Below, piece by piece: positions 35,420-43,315 of a stretch of 64,000 bases of DNA. A program made the position numbers and the translations under genes. Location: the NCBI GenBank assembly GCA_964423925.1, contig CAYRGQ010000001.1, positions 124,001 to 188,000 of the forward strand. Reading direction: 5' to 3'. Each line of letters begins with the position of its first letter. Positions within the stretch are counted from its first letter, which is position 1. Origin of the DNA: CAYRGQ01 sp964423925. GTDB taxonomy: Bacteria; Bacteroidota; Bacteroidia; Sphingobacteriales; Sphingobacteriaceae. A model generated the notes under the pieces. That model saw only the letters and a list, made by a program, of their open reading frames with translations, was not told where the DNA came from and did not search any database.

Positions 35420-36632
35420 ACTCCTCTTCATTGCTGCTTTGTTGTTGGTCGTAGCGGGTTGTACCCCGCGATTCTCACGTCCTAAGCCACCGACGAAGGC
35501 CCCCGAAGTGGAAGAAAAGCCTGTGGAAGTGGTGCCTGAGGAGGAAGAGGAAGTCGACGCGCCCTCGCGGGTGGATAACCAAATAGTACTGCTCTTACCT
35601 TTCCAGCTCAATCAAAGCACTGGGAATAATCCGACGGCTAACGATGTACAGCGTGCCGCCTTGGCGCTTGATTTTTATCAAGGTTTTGGAATGGCGCTCA
35701 ACAAGCTGGCCGAACAGGGTACGGATTTCGAGCTTAACGTATTGGATACGCGCGACAACGAATCAGAAAACATACGTATTGCGCAATTGGAAGAAGTGCG
35801 GGAAGCCGCCCTCGTCGTAGGCCCCGTTTTCCCAAAGGAAATCCAAGCCTTTAGCCAGCGTGCGGAGCTCGGCGAAGCCTTACAAGTATCGCCCTTGGCG
35901 GCCAGCGCGCCCGGTGATTTCGGAAATCCCAATTTGGTGACGCTAACGGCGCCGCTTGCCGTACATACACGGGTATTGGCCGAAGAAATTGCCAAGAGCG
36001 CGAAGTCAGGGGATGTCGTCCTGCTTTATAATTTGGGTGACGCCAGCAGTCGGCAGTTTTTGCCGGCGGTGGGCGCCGAAATTCAGCGGTCTAATCCCGG
36101 TGTGACGGTACGGGAGGTAAACGATTTGGAAGCGTTGACGGAACACGCGCGTACAATGGGTACTAACTACGTGGTATGCGGCACGGTCAACAAATATCAA
36201 ATCATCCCGTTGCTTAATAGCCTTACTACCCTTGCGGCGGATCACGGTACGGATATTCGCCTGTTCGGCCACCCCAATTGGGAGAAGCTGGATTTCGACG
36301 CAAGCGATGGCCTCGATGCATTCCGCACGCGCATCACCACGTCGTACCACGTCAATAAGAACGCTTCGGCCGTGCGCCAGTTTGAGCGCGAATATCGCGA
36401 TGAATTCGGCGTTGAGCCCTCGGAATTTGCGTTCAAGGGCTACGATGCCGCCTATTATTTCGGTAGCCTGCTAGCGAAATATGGACGCGACTATCGCGAT
36501 CACATCGTAAAGGAGGAGTACGACGGTATGCACAACACCTTCCGTTTTTCCTATGATCCGGCCACGGGTTACGTCAACGGTCATGTGCTGATGCTGGAAT
36601 ACAGACAGGGTGAGTTTCGCGCGCTTAACTAG
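35370..36632 (+). CDS. Lipoprotein with a periplasmic-binding-protein (Peripla_BP_6/LpoA-like) fold
   Basis: 420 residues. Two basic-tailed starts are possible (ATG 35370 or 35376); the lipobox is VVAGC. A Pro/Glu-rich linker (about 36-65, including EEEEE) precedes a type 1 periplasmic-binding fold: VLLLPFQL, VVGPVFPKEIQAFSQRAE, GDVVLLYNLGD and FAFKGYDAAYYFGSLLAKYG. Without transporter genes nearby, a substrate-binding role for an ABC importer is less likely than an envelope role resembling LpoA-type peptidoglycan synthesis activators; this is inference. The gene overlaps the guaA 3' end by 44-50 bp and is followed 4 bp later by an rRNA methyltransferase gene. Confidence 0.75.
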   Translation: MSMILVQNHRQRSNGNKLLFIAALLLVVAGCTPRFSRPKPPTKAPEVEEKPVEVVPEEEEEVDAPSRVDNQIVLLLPFQLNQSTGNNPTANDVQRAALALDFYQGFGMALNKLAEQGTDFELNVLDTRDNESENIRIAQLEEVREAALVVGPVFPKEIQAFSQRAELGEALQVSPLAASAPGDFGNPNLVTLTAPLAVHTRVLAEEIAKSAKSGDVVLLYNLGDASSRQFLPAVGAEIQRSNPGVTVREVNDLEALTEHARTMGTNYVVCGTVNKYQIIPLLNSLTTLAADHGTDIRLFGHPNWEKLDFDASDGLDAFRTRITTSYHVNKNASAVRQFEREYRDEFGVEPSEFAFKGYDAAYYFGSLLAKYGRDYRDHIVKEEYDGMHNTFRFSYDPATGYVNGHVLMLEYRQGEFRALN

Positions 36633-36636
36633 TATT

Positions 36637-37812
36637 ATGGCTACACCCGACCCGCGTCGCTTATCCCAGTATCTGCAAACTGCAGCCCGGATTTATGACG
36701 GATATGAAGGCAATGAGCCGTTTGCTCGCTATTTGACGGCTTACTTTCGGGCCAATAAACAGATGGGAAGCCGCGACCGCCGGATGGCGGCCCGGTTGGT
36801 CTATAACGTATTTCGTCTGGGGAGCGCGTTGGGTGAATTGCCTTTCACACAGCGCGCAGTCGTCGCCGATTTCCTGTGTGGCGACGATCACCAGTTTATA
36901 GAGGCCTTTGAACCCCAATTGCTTCCTTGGGTGGGACGCGATCTCGACGTGCGGATAGCCGCTGTCACCGATACCTTTGGTTTCCGTCTGCCCGAGATAT
37001 TTCGGTTTACCGAATACTTGTCACCAAGCATTGATCCTGAGGCCTTCGTCCTCAGTCACCTCCGTCAGCCTGAATTATTCATCCGCCTGCGCAGGGGTAG
37101 CGAAGCACACGTGAAAAAACTGCTGCGCGAGGCAGGTATCACCTTCCGCGAGGTGGACGCGCGGTGTTTGGCATTGCCGAATGGTACACCCGTAGATCAG
37201 GTTAAGCGTCTGCGCGGACATTACGAAGTACAGGATTGGTCTTCCCAGCAGACGGTCGGCTATATGGATGCCCGTCCTGGCGAAAGTTGGTGGGACGCGT
37301 GTGCGGGATCGGGTGGCAAATCCCTGTTGCTTCTTGATCGTGAGCCGCAGGTAAAGCTGTTAGTGTCCGATACGCGCCTCACAATTTTGCGCAACTTGAG
37401 CGAGCGCTTTGATCAGGCTGGTGTTCGGTCGTATCGGCAGAAAGTGATCGACGTGGCGAAGGCGCCTGAGGCAATCTTGGGCGATGAGCGTTTTGACGGT
37501 GTCATCGTGGATGCGCCTTGCAGCGGATCAGGGACGTGGGGGCGTACCCCCGAGATGCTCAGTCGATTCGAGCCCCGACGCATCGATCATTTTGTATCGC
37601 TCCAGCGCGATATCGTCTGCCAAGCCGCCAAATTCCTCCGGCCAGGCCGGCCACTGGTTTACATTACCTGCTCGGCTTTCGAGGCAGAAAACGAGGAAAT
37701 CGCTAGGTACATGGAAGATACATGTGGTTTGCGAGTGGAACGCATGGAGACGCTTCGTGGCTACACGCGCCGTGCTGACACCATGTTCGTGGTGTTGCTA
37801 CGGAAAGCCTGA
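36637..37812 (+). CDS. RsmB/NOP-family RNA cytosine-C5 methyltransferase
   Basis: 391 residues. An N-terminal helical NusB-like part precedes a SAM domain with DACAGSGGKSLLLLD. The two catalytic cysteines are in VDAPCSGSGTWGR and YITCSAFEAENE, which identify an m5C methyltransferase of the RsmB type acting on rRNA (16S C967 in E. coli). Target position here is unproven. Start ATG 36637 (MATPDPRRL), four bases after the lipoprotein stop; a longer frame from 36610 overlaps that gene. The stop is only three bases from the stop of the opposing LuxE-like gene. Confidence 0.87.
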   Translation: MATPDPRRLSQYLQTAARIYDGYEGNEPFARYLTAYFRANKQMGSRDRRMAARLVYNVFRLGSALGELPFTQRAVVADFLCGDDHQFIEAFEPQLLPWVGRDLDVRIAAVTDTFGFRLPEIFRFTEYLSPSIDPEAFVLSHLRQPELFIRLRRGSEAHVKKLLREAGITFREVDARCLALPNGTPVDQVKRLRGHYEVQDWSSQQTVGYMDARPGESWWDACAGSGGKSLLLLDREPQVKLLVSDTRLTILRNLSERFDQAGVRSYRQKVIDVAKAPEAILGDERFDGVIVDAPCSGSGTWGRTPEMLSRFEPRRIDHFVSLQRDIVCQAAKFLRPGRPLVYITCSAFEAENEEIARYMEDTCGLRVERMETLRGYTRRADTMFVVLLRKA

Positions 37813-37815
37813 TCG

Positions 37816-38796
37816 TTATTGTACAAGGAGGTTGCAGCCCCGGATGTCGCTGTTGTCAAACCGTCCGAGCACCTCGAAGCTCCCATCAGGATACACCTTT
37901 CCTAAATCTTGGGTTTCGATAAAGGCGCACGAATACAGGTTGGCGAGGTCGACGATGTTTAGCGCCCCCGTTTTTCCCGACGTTTCCAGGCTAAACGGGT
38001 CGTTGGCCTCGCGCGCGATAACGCGCAACCATGGCGGGCATCGGAAGCGACCGGCGCCCGCGGAGTAGGCTTGCGAAAGCAGCTCCGTCATCCCATACTC
38101 GGAATGGATTTGGCCCACGCCAAAACGCCGTGTCAATAGGTTGTGTACCTCCTCCCGCACCATCTCCCTGCGCCTTCCTTTCATGCCGCCTGTTTCCATC
38201 ACCGTTAACTCGGGGAAGTCAAGAGCATGCGACTCCGCAAAATCCAGCAATGCGTAGGTGACGCCCATCAAGAGTGTAGGTGTTCTCCGTGCCCGCAGTT
38301 CGCTTAGGGTGGCAAGCAGGTCGTCATAATTATAGAGAAAGTAGCCGGATTGCGGAACTTGGCTTCGTTGGATGAGGTGGTCGACCATATAAATCAGCGA
38401 CGATCCTTCACGCTCAAGGTAAGAAGGGAGCAACGCGAGGATTGCCAAGTCCCTGGGATCGCCGTAGAAGGCTTGAAACGCTCGCAGAAAGCTCTCCTCA
38501 TAGAGCCCGATGTCGGACACCAAATGTTTACTTTGCGTAGTTCCGGTAGTGCCGGAGCTGCTGAAGGTGATTGCGGCTGACTTACCTTCGGCAATGATGG
38601 AGTGGGTTTTGAAAAACTCGATGGGTAGGAATGGGATTTCATCTAATCGCGTCACCCCTGAAGGATCGATGCGACGCAGCGCTATGTAGTGCTTGTAGAT
38701 AGGGCAGGCCTCAGCTTGGTAGCGAAAGACTTCCAGGCAAGTCCGGAGGAAAGTCTCCTCCGAATCAATTGTGAAAATCCGCTTTTCTAAGTCCAT
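37816..38796 (-). CDS. LuxE-like acyl-protein synthetase / adenylate-forming protein
   Basis: 326 residues resembling the LuxE acyl-protein synthetase family. TFSSSGTTGTTQSKH is the adenylate-type phosphate loop, and IHSEYGMTELLSQAYS corresponds to the adenylate-binding YGxTE motif. LuxE enzymes activate fatty acids as acyl-AMP and load them on a protein; Bacteroidota homologues lie outside lux operons and their substrates are unknown to me. A TATCTTTG box 31 nt upstream supports the ATG 38796 start. It converges with the methyltransferase gene with no terminator between. Confidence 0.78.
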   Translation of the reverse strand: MDLEKRIFTIDSEETFLRTCLEVFRYQAEACPIYKHYIALRRIDPSGVTRLDEIPFLPIEFFKTHSIIAEGKSAAITFSSSGTTGTTQSKHLVSDIGLYEESFLRAFQAFYGDPRDLAILALLPSYLEREGSSLIYMVDHLIQRSQVPQSGYFLYNYDDLLATLSELRARRTPTLLMGVTYALLDFAESHALDFPELTVMETGGMKGRRREMVREEVHNLLTRRFGVGQIHSEYGMTELLSQAYSAGAGRFRCPPWLRVIAREANDPFSLETSGKTGALNIVDLANLYSCAFIETQDLGKVYPDGSFEVLGRFDNSDIRGCNLLVQ

Positions 38797-38826
38797 ATGC
38801 GCCGATATTTTGCCGTCTTACTTGGT

Positions 38827-38834
38827 CAAAGATA
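38827..38834 (-). promoter_or_regulatory. -7 promoter element for the LuxE-like gene
   Basis: TATCTTTG on the minus strand, full match to TAnnTTTG, giving a leader of about 25 nt. No good -33. Confidence 0.4.
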
Positions 38835-38928
38835 CGGCATTCGGCGTGCATGTTATGAGTGCGGACCATTATTGTGCAAACATTATGGGTTGTCGGGTGT
38901 ATTATACCTGAACCAAAATCACTTTTTT

Positions 38929-39141
38929 ATGGCAAAGACTATTGGAATCATCATGGTCGTGGTGGGCATTATAATGCTCATCTGGACCGGATTTTCCTTT
39001 ACCAAAAAGGAAACGCTGGTGGATATCGGCCCGGTGGAAATCGCGGCCGATAAAAAGGAAACCGTAAATTGGCCTCCCTATGTGGGCGGCGGTGTGTTAG
39101 CCGCCGGAGTAATTCTTTTGTTGGTCGGACGAAAAAAATAG
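38929..39141 (+). CDS. Small two-helix membrane protein
   Basis: 70 residues from ATG 38929 (MAKTIGIIMVVVG): a hydrophobic helix at 4-22, a charged loop (KKETLVDIGPVEIAADKKE), a second helix at 52-66 and a basic GRKK end. The longer open frame from 38797 adds non-conserved sequence. No function known to me. A strong terminator follows directly, which supports expression as a separate small transcript. Confidence 0.65.
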   Translation: MAKTIGIIMVVVGIIMLIWTGFSFTKKETLVDIGPVEIAADKKETVNWPPYVGGGVLAAGVILLLVGRKK

Positions 39142-39155
39142 GCTAGGCATACACG

Positions 39156-39193
39156 AAAAAGACCGGCTCCCTTAGGAAAGCCGGTCTTTTTTT
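39156..39193. terminator. Bidirectional terminator between small membrane gene and fabG
   Basis: AAAAAGACCGGCT (39156-39168) pairs with AGCCGGTCTTTTT (39179-39191), with a 10-nt loop and extra T. Works for both strands. Confidence 0.88.
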
Positions 39194-39210
39194 ATCGGTT
39201 GGTCTCGCTC

Positions 39211-39954
39211 TTATAGCATGCCGCCGCACACAGAGATAACTTGGCCATTGACGTAAGCCGACAGGTCAGATGCCAGGAACAGGCAGACGTTCGCCACGTC
39301 TTCCGTTTCCCCAGCGCGCTTCAACGGAATTCCTTTTTCCCATCCTTCCACCACCTTGGGGTCGAGGACGTCCGTCATTTCAGTGCGGATGAAGCCCGGT
39401 GCTACCACGTTCGTGCGAATGTTGCGCGAACCGAGTTCCTTCGCTACTGATTTTGAGAACCCGATGATGCCCGCTTTGGACGCAGCATAATTGGATTGTC
39501 CGGCGTTTCCTTGCACGCCCACAACGGAGCTCATGTTGATGAATACGCCTTTGCGGTTTTTCATCATCACTTTGGAGGCAGCTTTGGTGACGTTAAATAT
39601 CGATTTGAGGTTGATGTTAAGTACGTCGTCCCAGTTTTCCTCGCTCATGCGAAGCAGGAGGTTGTCTTGCGTGATGCCGGCGTTATTGACAACGATGTCG
39701 ATCGTCCCAAAATCGGCAACGATGGCTTCGATAAGCTTTTCGGCTTCGTCGAATTTCGACGCGTCAGAACGATAGCCTTTGACAGTCGTCCCTGCGGATT
39801 GCAATTCTTGCTCGAGGGCCTGGCCTTTTTCTACAGAGGACAAATAGGTGAATGCGACATTGGCACCCGCCTCGGCAAATTTCTCCGCGATTTTGCGGCC
39901 GATTCCTTTCGATGCGCCGGTGACCAAGGCAGTCTTTCCGTTCAGTAATTTCAT
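39211..39954 (-). CDS. fabG: 3-oxoacyl-[ACP] reductase FabG
   Basis: A 247-residue short-chain dehydrogenase. TGASKGIG binds NADPH, NNAG follows, and the catalytic Ser143-Tyr156-Lys160 set sits in SSVVGVQGNAGQSNYAASK. The C-terminal segment with VNGQVISVCGGML is the usual FabG end. It reduces 3-ketoacyl-ACP in fatty acid elongation. Start ATG 39954 (MKLLNGKTALVTG); the frame to 40050 adds 32 unrelated residues. Single gene between two terminators; as SDR specificity is hard to read, a paralogous role is possible. Confidence 0.9.
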   Translation of the reverse strand: MKLLNGKTALVTGASKGIGRKIAEKFAEAGANVAFTYLSSVEKGQALEQELQSAGTTVKGYRSDASKFDEAEKLIEAIVADFGTIDIVVNNAGITQDNLLLRMSEENWDDVLNINLKSIFNVTKAASKVMMKNRKGVFINMSSVVGVQGNAGQSNYAASKAGIIGFSKSVAKELGSRNIRTNVVAPGFIRTEMTDVLDPKVVEGWEKGIPLKRAGETEDVANVCLFLASDLSAYVNGQVISVCGGML

Positions 39955-40095
39955 AAAAAAGCTAATTCTTCGTGTGATGTACGATAGTTCAACTGCCATT
40001 GCATATGGCAACTGCAAATGTGTCAAAAATTTACTGCAATCGCTAACCAAATGTCAAAAATGCTCTTTGCTAGGGCTGCAATGCGGTGCAACGAA

Positions 40096-40133
40096 AAACC
40101 CCGCCACGACGCATGTACGTCGTAGCGGGGTTT
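40096..40133 (-). terminator. Terminator of the kinase-gapA operon
   Basis: Arms AAACCCCGC and GCGGGGTTT with an inner ACGACG/CGTCGT stem. On the minus strand the stem is followed by TTTTT, which suits gapA termination. Confidence 0.85.
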
Positions 40134-40167
40134 CCTTATAAGCCTATAGCCCAGGGGCTAGCGGTTT

Positions 40168-41166
40168 TTATTTGAGGCTCCCAGCCAGCTGGGCAAGTTC
40201 CACCAGCTTATTCGAGTAACCCCACTCGTTATCGTACCAAGAAACGACTTTCACAAAGTTGTCGTTCAGGGCGATACCAGCCTTTGCGTCAAAAATCGAC
40301 GTGCGTGGATCCGAGCGGAAGTCTTCGGATACAACGTCGTCTTCGGTGTAGCCTAAGATACCTTTCAGTTCGTTTTCGGAGGCGGCTTTGTACGCAGCTT
40401 TAATTTCCTCGTAGGTGGCGGGTTTTTCCAGACGTACAGTCAAGTCAACCACCGATACGTTAGGCACGGGTACGCGGAACGACATGCCTGTCAATTTTCC
40501 TTGCAATTCGGGCAATACCAAGCCTACGGCTTTAGCAGCGCCGGTAGAAGAAGGGATGATGTTTTGATAAGCGCCACGTCCGCCGCGCCAGTCTTTAACG
40601 GATGGGCCGTCAACGGTTTTTTGGGTAGCGGTAACGGCGTGGATGGTGCTCATCAGGCCTTCGACGATGCCGAATTTGTCGTTCAGAACTTTCGCTAACG
40701 GCGCCAAGCAGTTAGTCGTACAGGAGGCGTTGGAGATAATTTTCTGATCAGCACGCAGTGTCTGGCAGTTAACGCCACGCACGAAAGTTGGCGTATCGTC
40801 TTTGGCAGGCGCGGAGAATACCACCTTTTTAGCCCCAGCGTCCAAGTGCTTTTGTCCGGCTTCCTGTGTTAGGAACAGGCCCGTACATTCCAAGACGACG
40901 TCCGTATCCAAGTCACCCCACTTCAAGTTGGCGGGATCGCGCTCAGCCGTCACGCGGATGGTTTTCCCGTTTACGATAAGGTTGCCGTCTTTTACGTCTA
41001 CCGTGCCATTAAAACGGCCGTGCGTAGAGTCGTATTTCAGCATATAAGCAAGATAGTCTGGCTCGACCAGGTCGTTAATGCCAACTACTTCAACATCTTC
41101 GCGTGCAACTGCGGCCCTGAAGGCCAAACGGCCAATGCGGCCGAATCCATTGATTCCGATTTTCAT
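40168..41166 (-). CDS. gapA: Glyceraldehyde-3-phosphate dehydrogenase, type I
   Basis: 332 residues. NGFGRIGRLAFRAA binds NAD, and SNASCTTNCLAPL holds catalytic Cys149. It has the full GAPDH length and C-terminal WYDNEWGYSNKLVEL. It oxidises GAP to 1,3-bisphosphoglycerate. It lies 12 bp downstream of a GlcNAc-kinase-like gene on the same strand, an unusual pairing that suggests co-transcription; a separate promoter inside the kinase gene cannot be excluded since GAPDH is normally abundant. Confidence 0.96.
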   Translation of the reverse strand: MKIGINGFGRIGRLAFRAAVAREDVEVVGINDLVEPDYLAYMLKYDSTHGRFNGTVDVKDGNLIVNGKTIRVTAERDPANLKWGDLDTDVVLECTGLFLTQEAGQKHLDAGAKKVVFSAPAKDDTPTFVRGVNCQTLRADQKIISNASCTTNCLAPLAKVLNDKFGIVEGLMSTIHAVTATQKTVDGPSVKDWRGGRGAYQNIIPSSTGAAKAVGLVLPELQGKLTGMSFRVPVPNVSVVDLTVRLEKPATYEEIKAAYKAASENELKGILGYTEDDVVSEDFRSDPRTSIFDAKAGIALNDNFVKVVSWYDNEWGYSNKLVELAQLAGSLK

Positions 41167-41178
41167 ATTAAATTGTTG

Positions 41179-42027
41179 TTAATTTTTATTGATGTAATAC
41201 TTTAGCAAGTTATGTATGGGTTCGCGTACGATTTTCCCGATTTCTAACCCATACTTGCCCGCAGCTTCGCGCAACGGAGATTCGCACATGGCCGCCACGC
41301 TACCCGTGAAATGGATGGTGCGGATATTGTAGGTTTCGCTCAGTGGTACGGCATACGTTTCCAAGTAGCGCGTGATGCCATCGTTGATGATGCGCTTGAT
41401 GAAGCGATGCTTATGATTTTCTTGTACGAAATCCGAAAAAGATGTCAGGAAAAGTGTAGGGTAGGGGTTATTGTATATTTTATCCAAGATTTGCTTGCGA
41501 TCCAGGGGGTGGCGATCCAGGAATGTTTCGCGTAGGTCCTCCGGCATGGTTTCCGTCAGGAAGCCTTTGAGCAATTGGCGACCGATCCAATTGGCCGAAC
41601 CTTCGTCGGCAAGGATATAGCCCATTCCGTAGTTGTTGGGGACGACCCTCTTGCCATTGAAATAAGCAGCATTGGCCCCACTGCCAAGGATGCCAATTAG
41701 GCCTTTGGAGTCGCCCAGTGTCGATAGGGCGGAGGCCTTGACGTCGTGATCCACCGTAACGCGCGAGTTTTTGAAGAATTTTTTCAAGGTGTCGGCGATC
41801 TTTTCCTTTCGTTCATCGGACGAGGAACCGGCCCCGAAGAAATAGATGCGCCTGATGCGCTCTGCATGGTTAATGAGATTCGTGCTTTTGTTAAGCAATT
41901 GGAAAATAAACCGCTCGTCATGAAGATAGGGGTTTATACCCATGGTCCGAAAGCCAGTAATGATCTTGCCTTTTTCGGCTAGGCGCCAGTCCGCATAACG
42001 GGAACCACTAAAAACGACTGCAATCAT
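41179..42027 (-). CDS. BadF/BadG-type ATPase, N-acetylglucosamine kinase-like
   Basis: A 282-residue actin-fold kinase. The N-terminal phosphate loop region is degenerate (FSGSRYADWRL), but LIGILGSGANAAYF and GMGYILADEGSANWIGRQLL are diagnostic of the NAGK/BadF-BadG group. It probably phosphorylates an amino sugar such as GlcNAc from cell-wall turnover. It heads a two-gene unit with gapA and diverges from a Nudix-type regulator 318 bp away, which could control it. Start ATG 42027. Confidence 0.82.
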   Translation of the reverse strand: MIAVVFSGSRYADWRLAEKGKIITGFRTMGINPYLHDERFIFQLLNKSTNLINHAERIRRIYFFGAGSSSDERKEKIADTLKKFFKNSRVTVDHDVKASALSTLGDSKGLIGILGSGANAAYFNGKRVVPNNYGMGYILADEGSANWIGRQLLKGFLTETMPEDLRETFLDRHPLDRKQILDKIYNNPYPTLFLTSFSDFVQENHKHRFIKRIINDGITRYLETYAVPLSETYNIRTIHFTGSVAAMCESPLREAAGKYGLEIGKIVREPIHNLLKYYINKN

Positions 42028-42231
42028 AAATTATATCCTTCATTGTTTGCCTTGCGCGTTACCTCGTGCGGCTACATGCGGCCTGCCTACGGCAGCGTAC
42101 CGGGCCTGAGCAATAGCCCCTAAATCAGCGGCTTTGATGACAAAGTAACGAAAAACGCAGGAAAAAACAAACGAATCCCCTGAATCCGTGTGCATTTTTC
42201 ACCCAGACTTTTGTAAGTTTGTGTGACGAAG

Positions 42232-42254
42232 ATAGTGTGTATTTATTACACTAT
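42232..42254. promoter_or_regulatory. Candidate operator between the kinase-gapA operon and the Nudix regulator
   Basis: A perfect inverted repeat ATAGTGT-N9-ACACTAT, 23 bp overall, in the 318-bp divergent gap (42028-42345). It sits 91 nt before the regulator's TTG start and about 205 nt before the kinase start. Spacing fits a dimeric regulator on one face of DNA. The gap also holds a small CTGCC-tac-GGCAG hairpin near 42088-42100 and no gene. Confidence 0.5.
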
Positions 42255-42345
42255 TAAATTTCCGAGGGATTATTTGTTAATTTTGATGGCGAAAACCGCC
42301 TAATATTAATCTTTTTATATCGAATTAAACTAATACGTATCTGTT

Positions 42346-43044
42346 TTGCAATCTGCTTTGCCACACATTCAATCCAATTTTACGACCGATTGCGTAATTT
42401 TTGGTTTTCAGGAAGGAGAGTTAAAGGTGCTGCTAATCGAGCGCAACGAGGATCCGTTTCGCGACTTTTGGGCCCTGCCGGGGTTTTTCGTCCAACCTAC
42501 CGAAACCATCGACGAAGCCGTACAGCGAATCCTGTACGAAATGACGGGCCTTCGTGATATCTACATGGAGCAGCTTTATACCTTTGGGGACGTTCGTCGC
42601 CACCCACAAGGACGGATCATTACCGTAGCCTATTACGCGCTATTGCGGATTGACGAGCTGAAAACTACCCCTCAGCCCGTGACGGACTATGCGCGCAAAG
42701 CGGCATGGCACGCGTTGGACGCATTGCCCAGTTTGGCTTTTGACCACCAGCATATCGTGGACAAAAGCATCGCGAAGGTGCGGCAGCAAATCAGCTACAA
42801 CCCCATCGCGTTCGAACTGCTTCCTGAGAAATTTACCCTCACTCAACTGCAGCAACTCTACGAGGCAATATGGGGGCATAAGCTTGATAAGCGTAACTTC
42901 CGAAAGAAGATGTTTAACTACGATATTCTCAAAGAACTGTCCGAATTCCAGCGCGGCGTATCCTACCGCGCTGCCCGATTGTATAAGCTTGACAAGCGGA
43001 AGTATGCCAAGAAATTCCAAAACGAAATGACATTCGGACGGTAA
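42346..43044 (+). CDS. Nudix-type transcriptional regulator (NrtR/AraR-like)
   Basis: 232 residues: a Nudix fold (about 12-145) joined to a winged-helix DNA-binding domain (about 150-225, FTLTQLQQLYEAIWGHKLDKRNFRKK). The Nudix box, from GFFVQPTETIDEA to YEMTG, lacks the catalytic REUxEE glutamates, as in regulators of this group that bind rather than cleave their nucleotide or sugar ligand. In Bacteroidota, related proteins control sugar operons. The only usable start is TTG at 42346 (a stop lies five codons upstream and no ATG is near). A palindrome lies upstream and a terminator downstream. Confidence 0.87.
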   Translation: MQSALPHIQSNFTTDCVIFGFQEGELKVLLIERNEDPFRDFWALPGFFVQPTETIDEAVQRILYEMTGLRDIYMEQLYTFGDVRRHPQGRIITVAYYALLRIDELKTTPQPVTDYARKAAWHALDALPSLAFDHQHIVDKSIAKVRQQISYNPIAFELLPEKFTLTQLQQLYEAIWGHKLDKRNFRKKMFNYDILKELSEFQRGVSYRAARLYKLDKRKYAKKFQNEMTFGR

Positions 43045-43060
43045 GTTTAAAAACACAGGG

Positions 43061-43083
43061 AGCGGCAAAGGCCGCTTTTTTTA
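43061..43083 (+). terminator. Terminator of the Nudix-regulator gene
   Basis: AGCGGC-AAAG-GCCGCT hairpin followed by a run of T, 17 nt after the stop. Confidence 0.82.
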
Positions 43084-43224
43084 TGTTAGAAAATACCGGC
43101 CACTATTGTCTATCCCGTTTGCAATATTGTTTGAATCGGGTTATTAGCTAGCGTTTTATGATGATTCGAAGGAGCTGACTTCATCCGTAACTATCCTTTG
43201 CCCTACAGAGTTAACAAAAATTTA

Positions 43225-43240
43225 ACAAAAAAATTTTTGT
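43225..43240. promoter_or_regulatory. Palindrome overlapping the tetR -33 element, candidate TetR operator
   Basis: ACAAAAA-AA-TTTTTGT, a perfect 16-bp inverted repeat. Its right arm contains the TTTG (43236-43239) of the predicted promoter, so a protein bound here would block transcription. AT-rich composition makes chance plausible. Confidence 0.4.
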
Positions 43241-43266
43241 CGTTTACCCGGATTGTCATACTTTTG
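43236..43266 (+). promoter_or_regulatory. Consensus Bacteroidota promoter of the tetR-efflux operon
   Basis: TTTG (43236-43239), exactly 19 nt, then TACTTTTG (43259-43266): a full match to both the -33 and the -7 elements. The leader to the TTG start at 43316 is about 43 nt. Confidence 0.75.
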
Positions 43267-43315
43267 ACCAAATTTTATAAAAAGTCAGTAGTTAAAAAGT
43301 TAAAAACGAACGAAA

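Noticed and set aside
37484..38068. 194-codon plus-strand frame spanning the RsmB-like/LuxE-like junction
   Set aside because: It runs out of frame through the methyltransferase end and antisense through the LuxE-like end, without conserved sequence.
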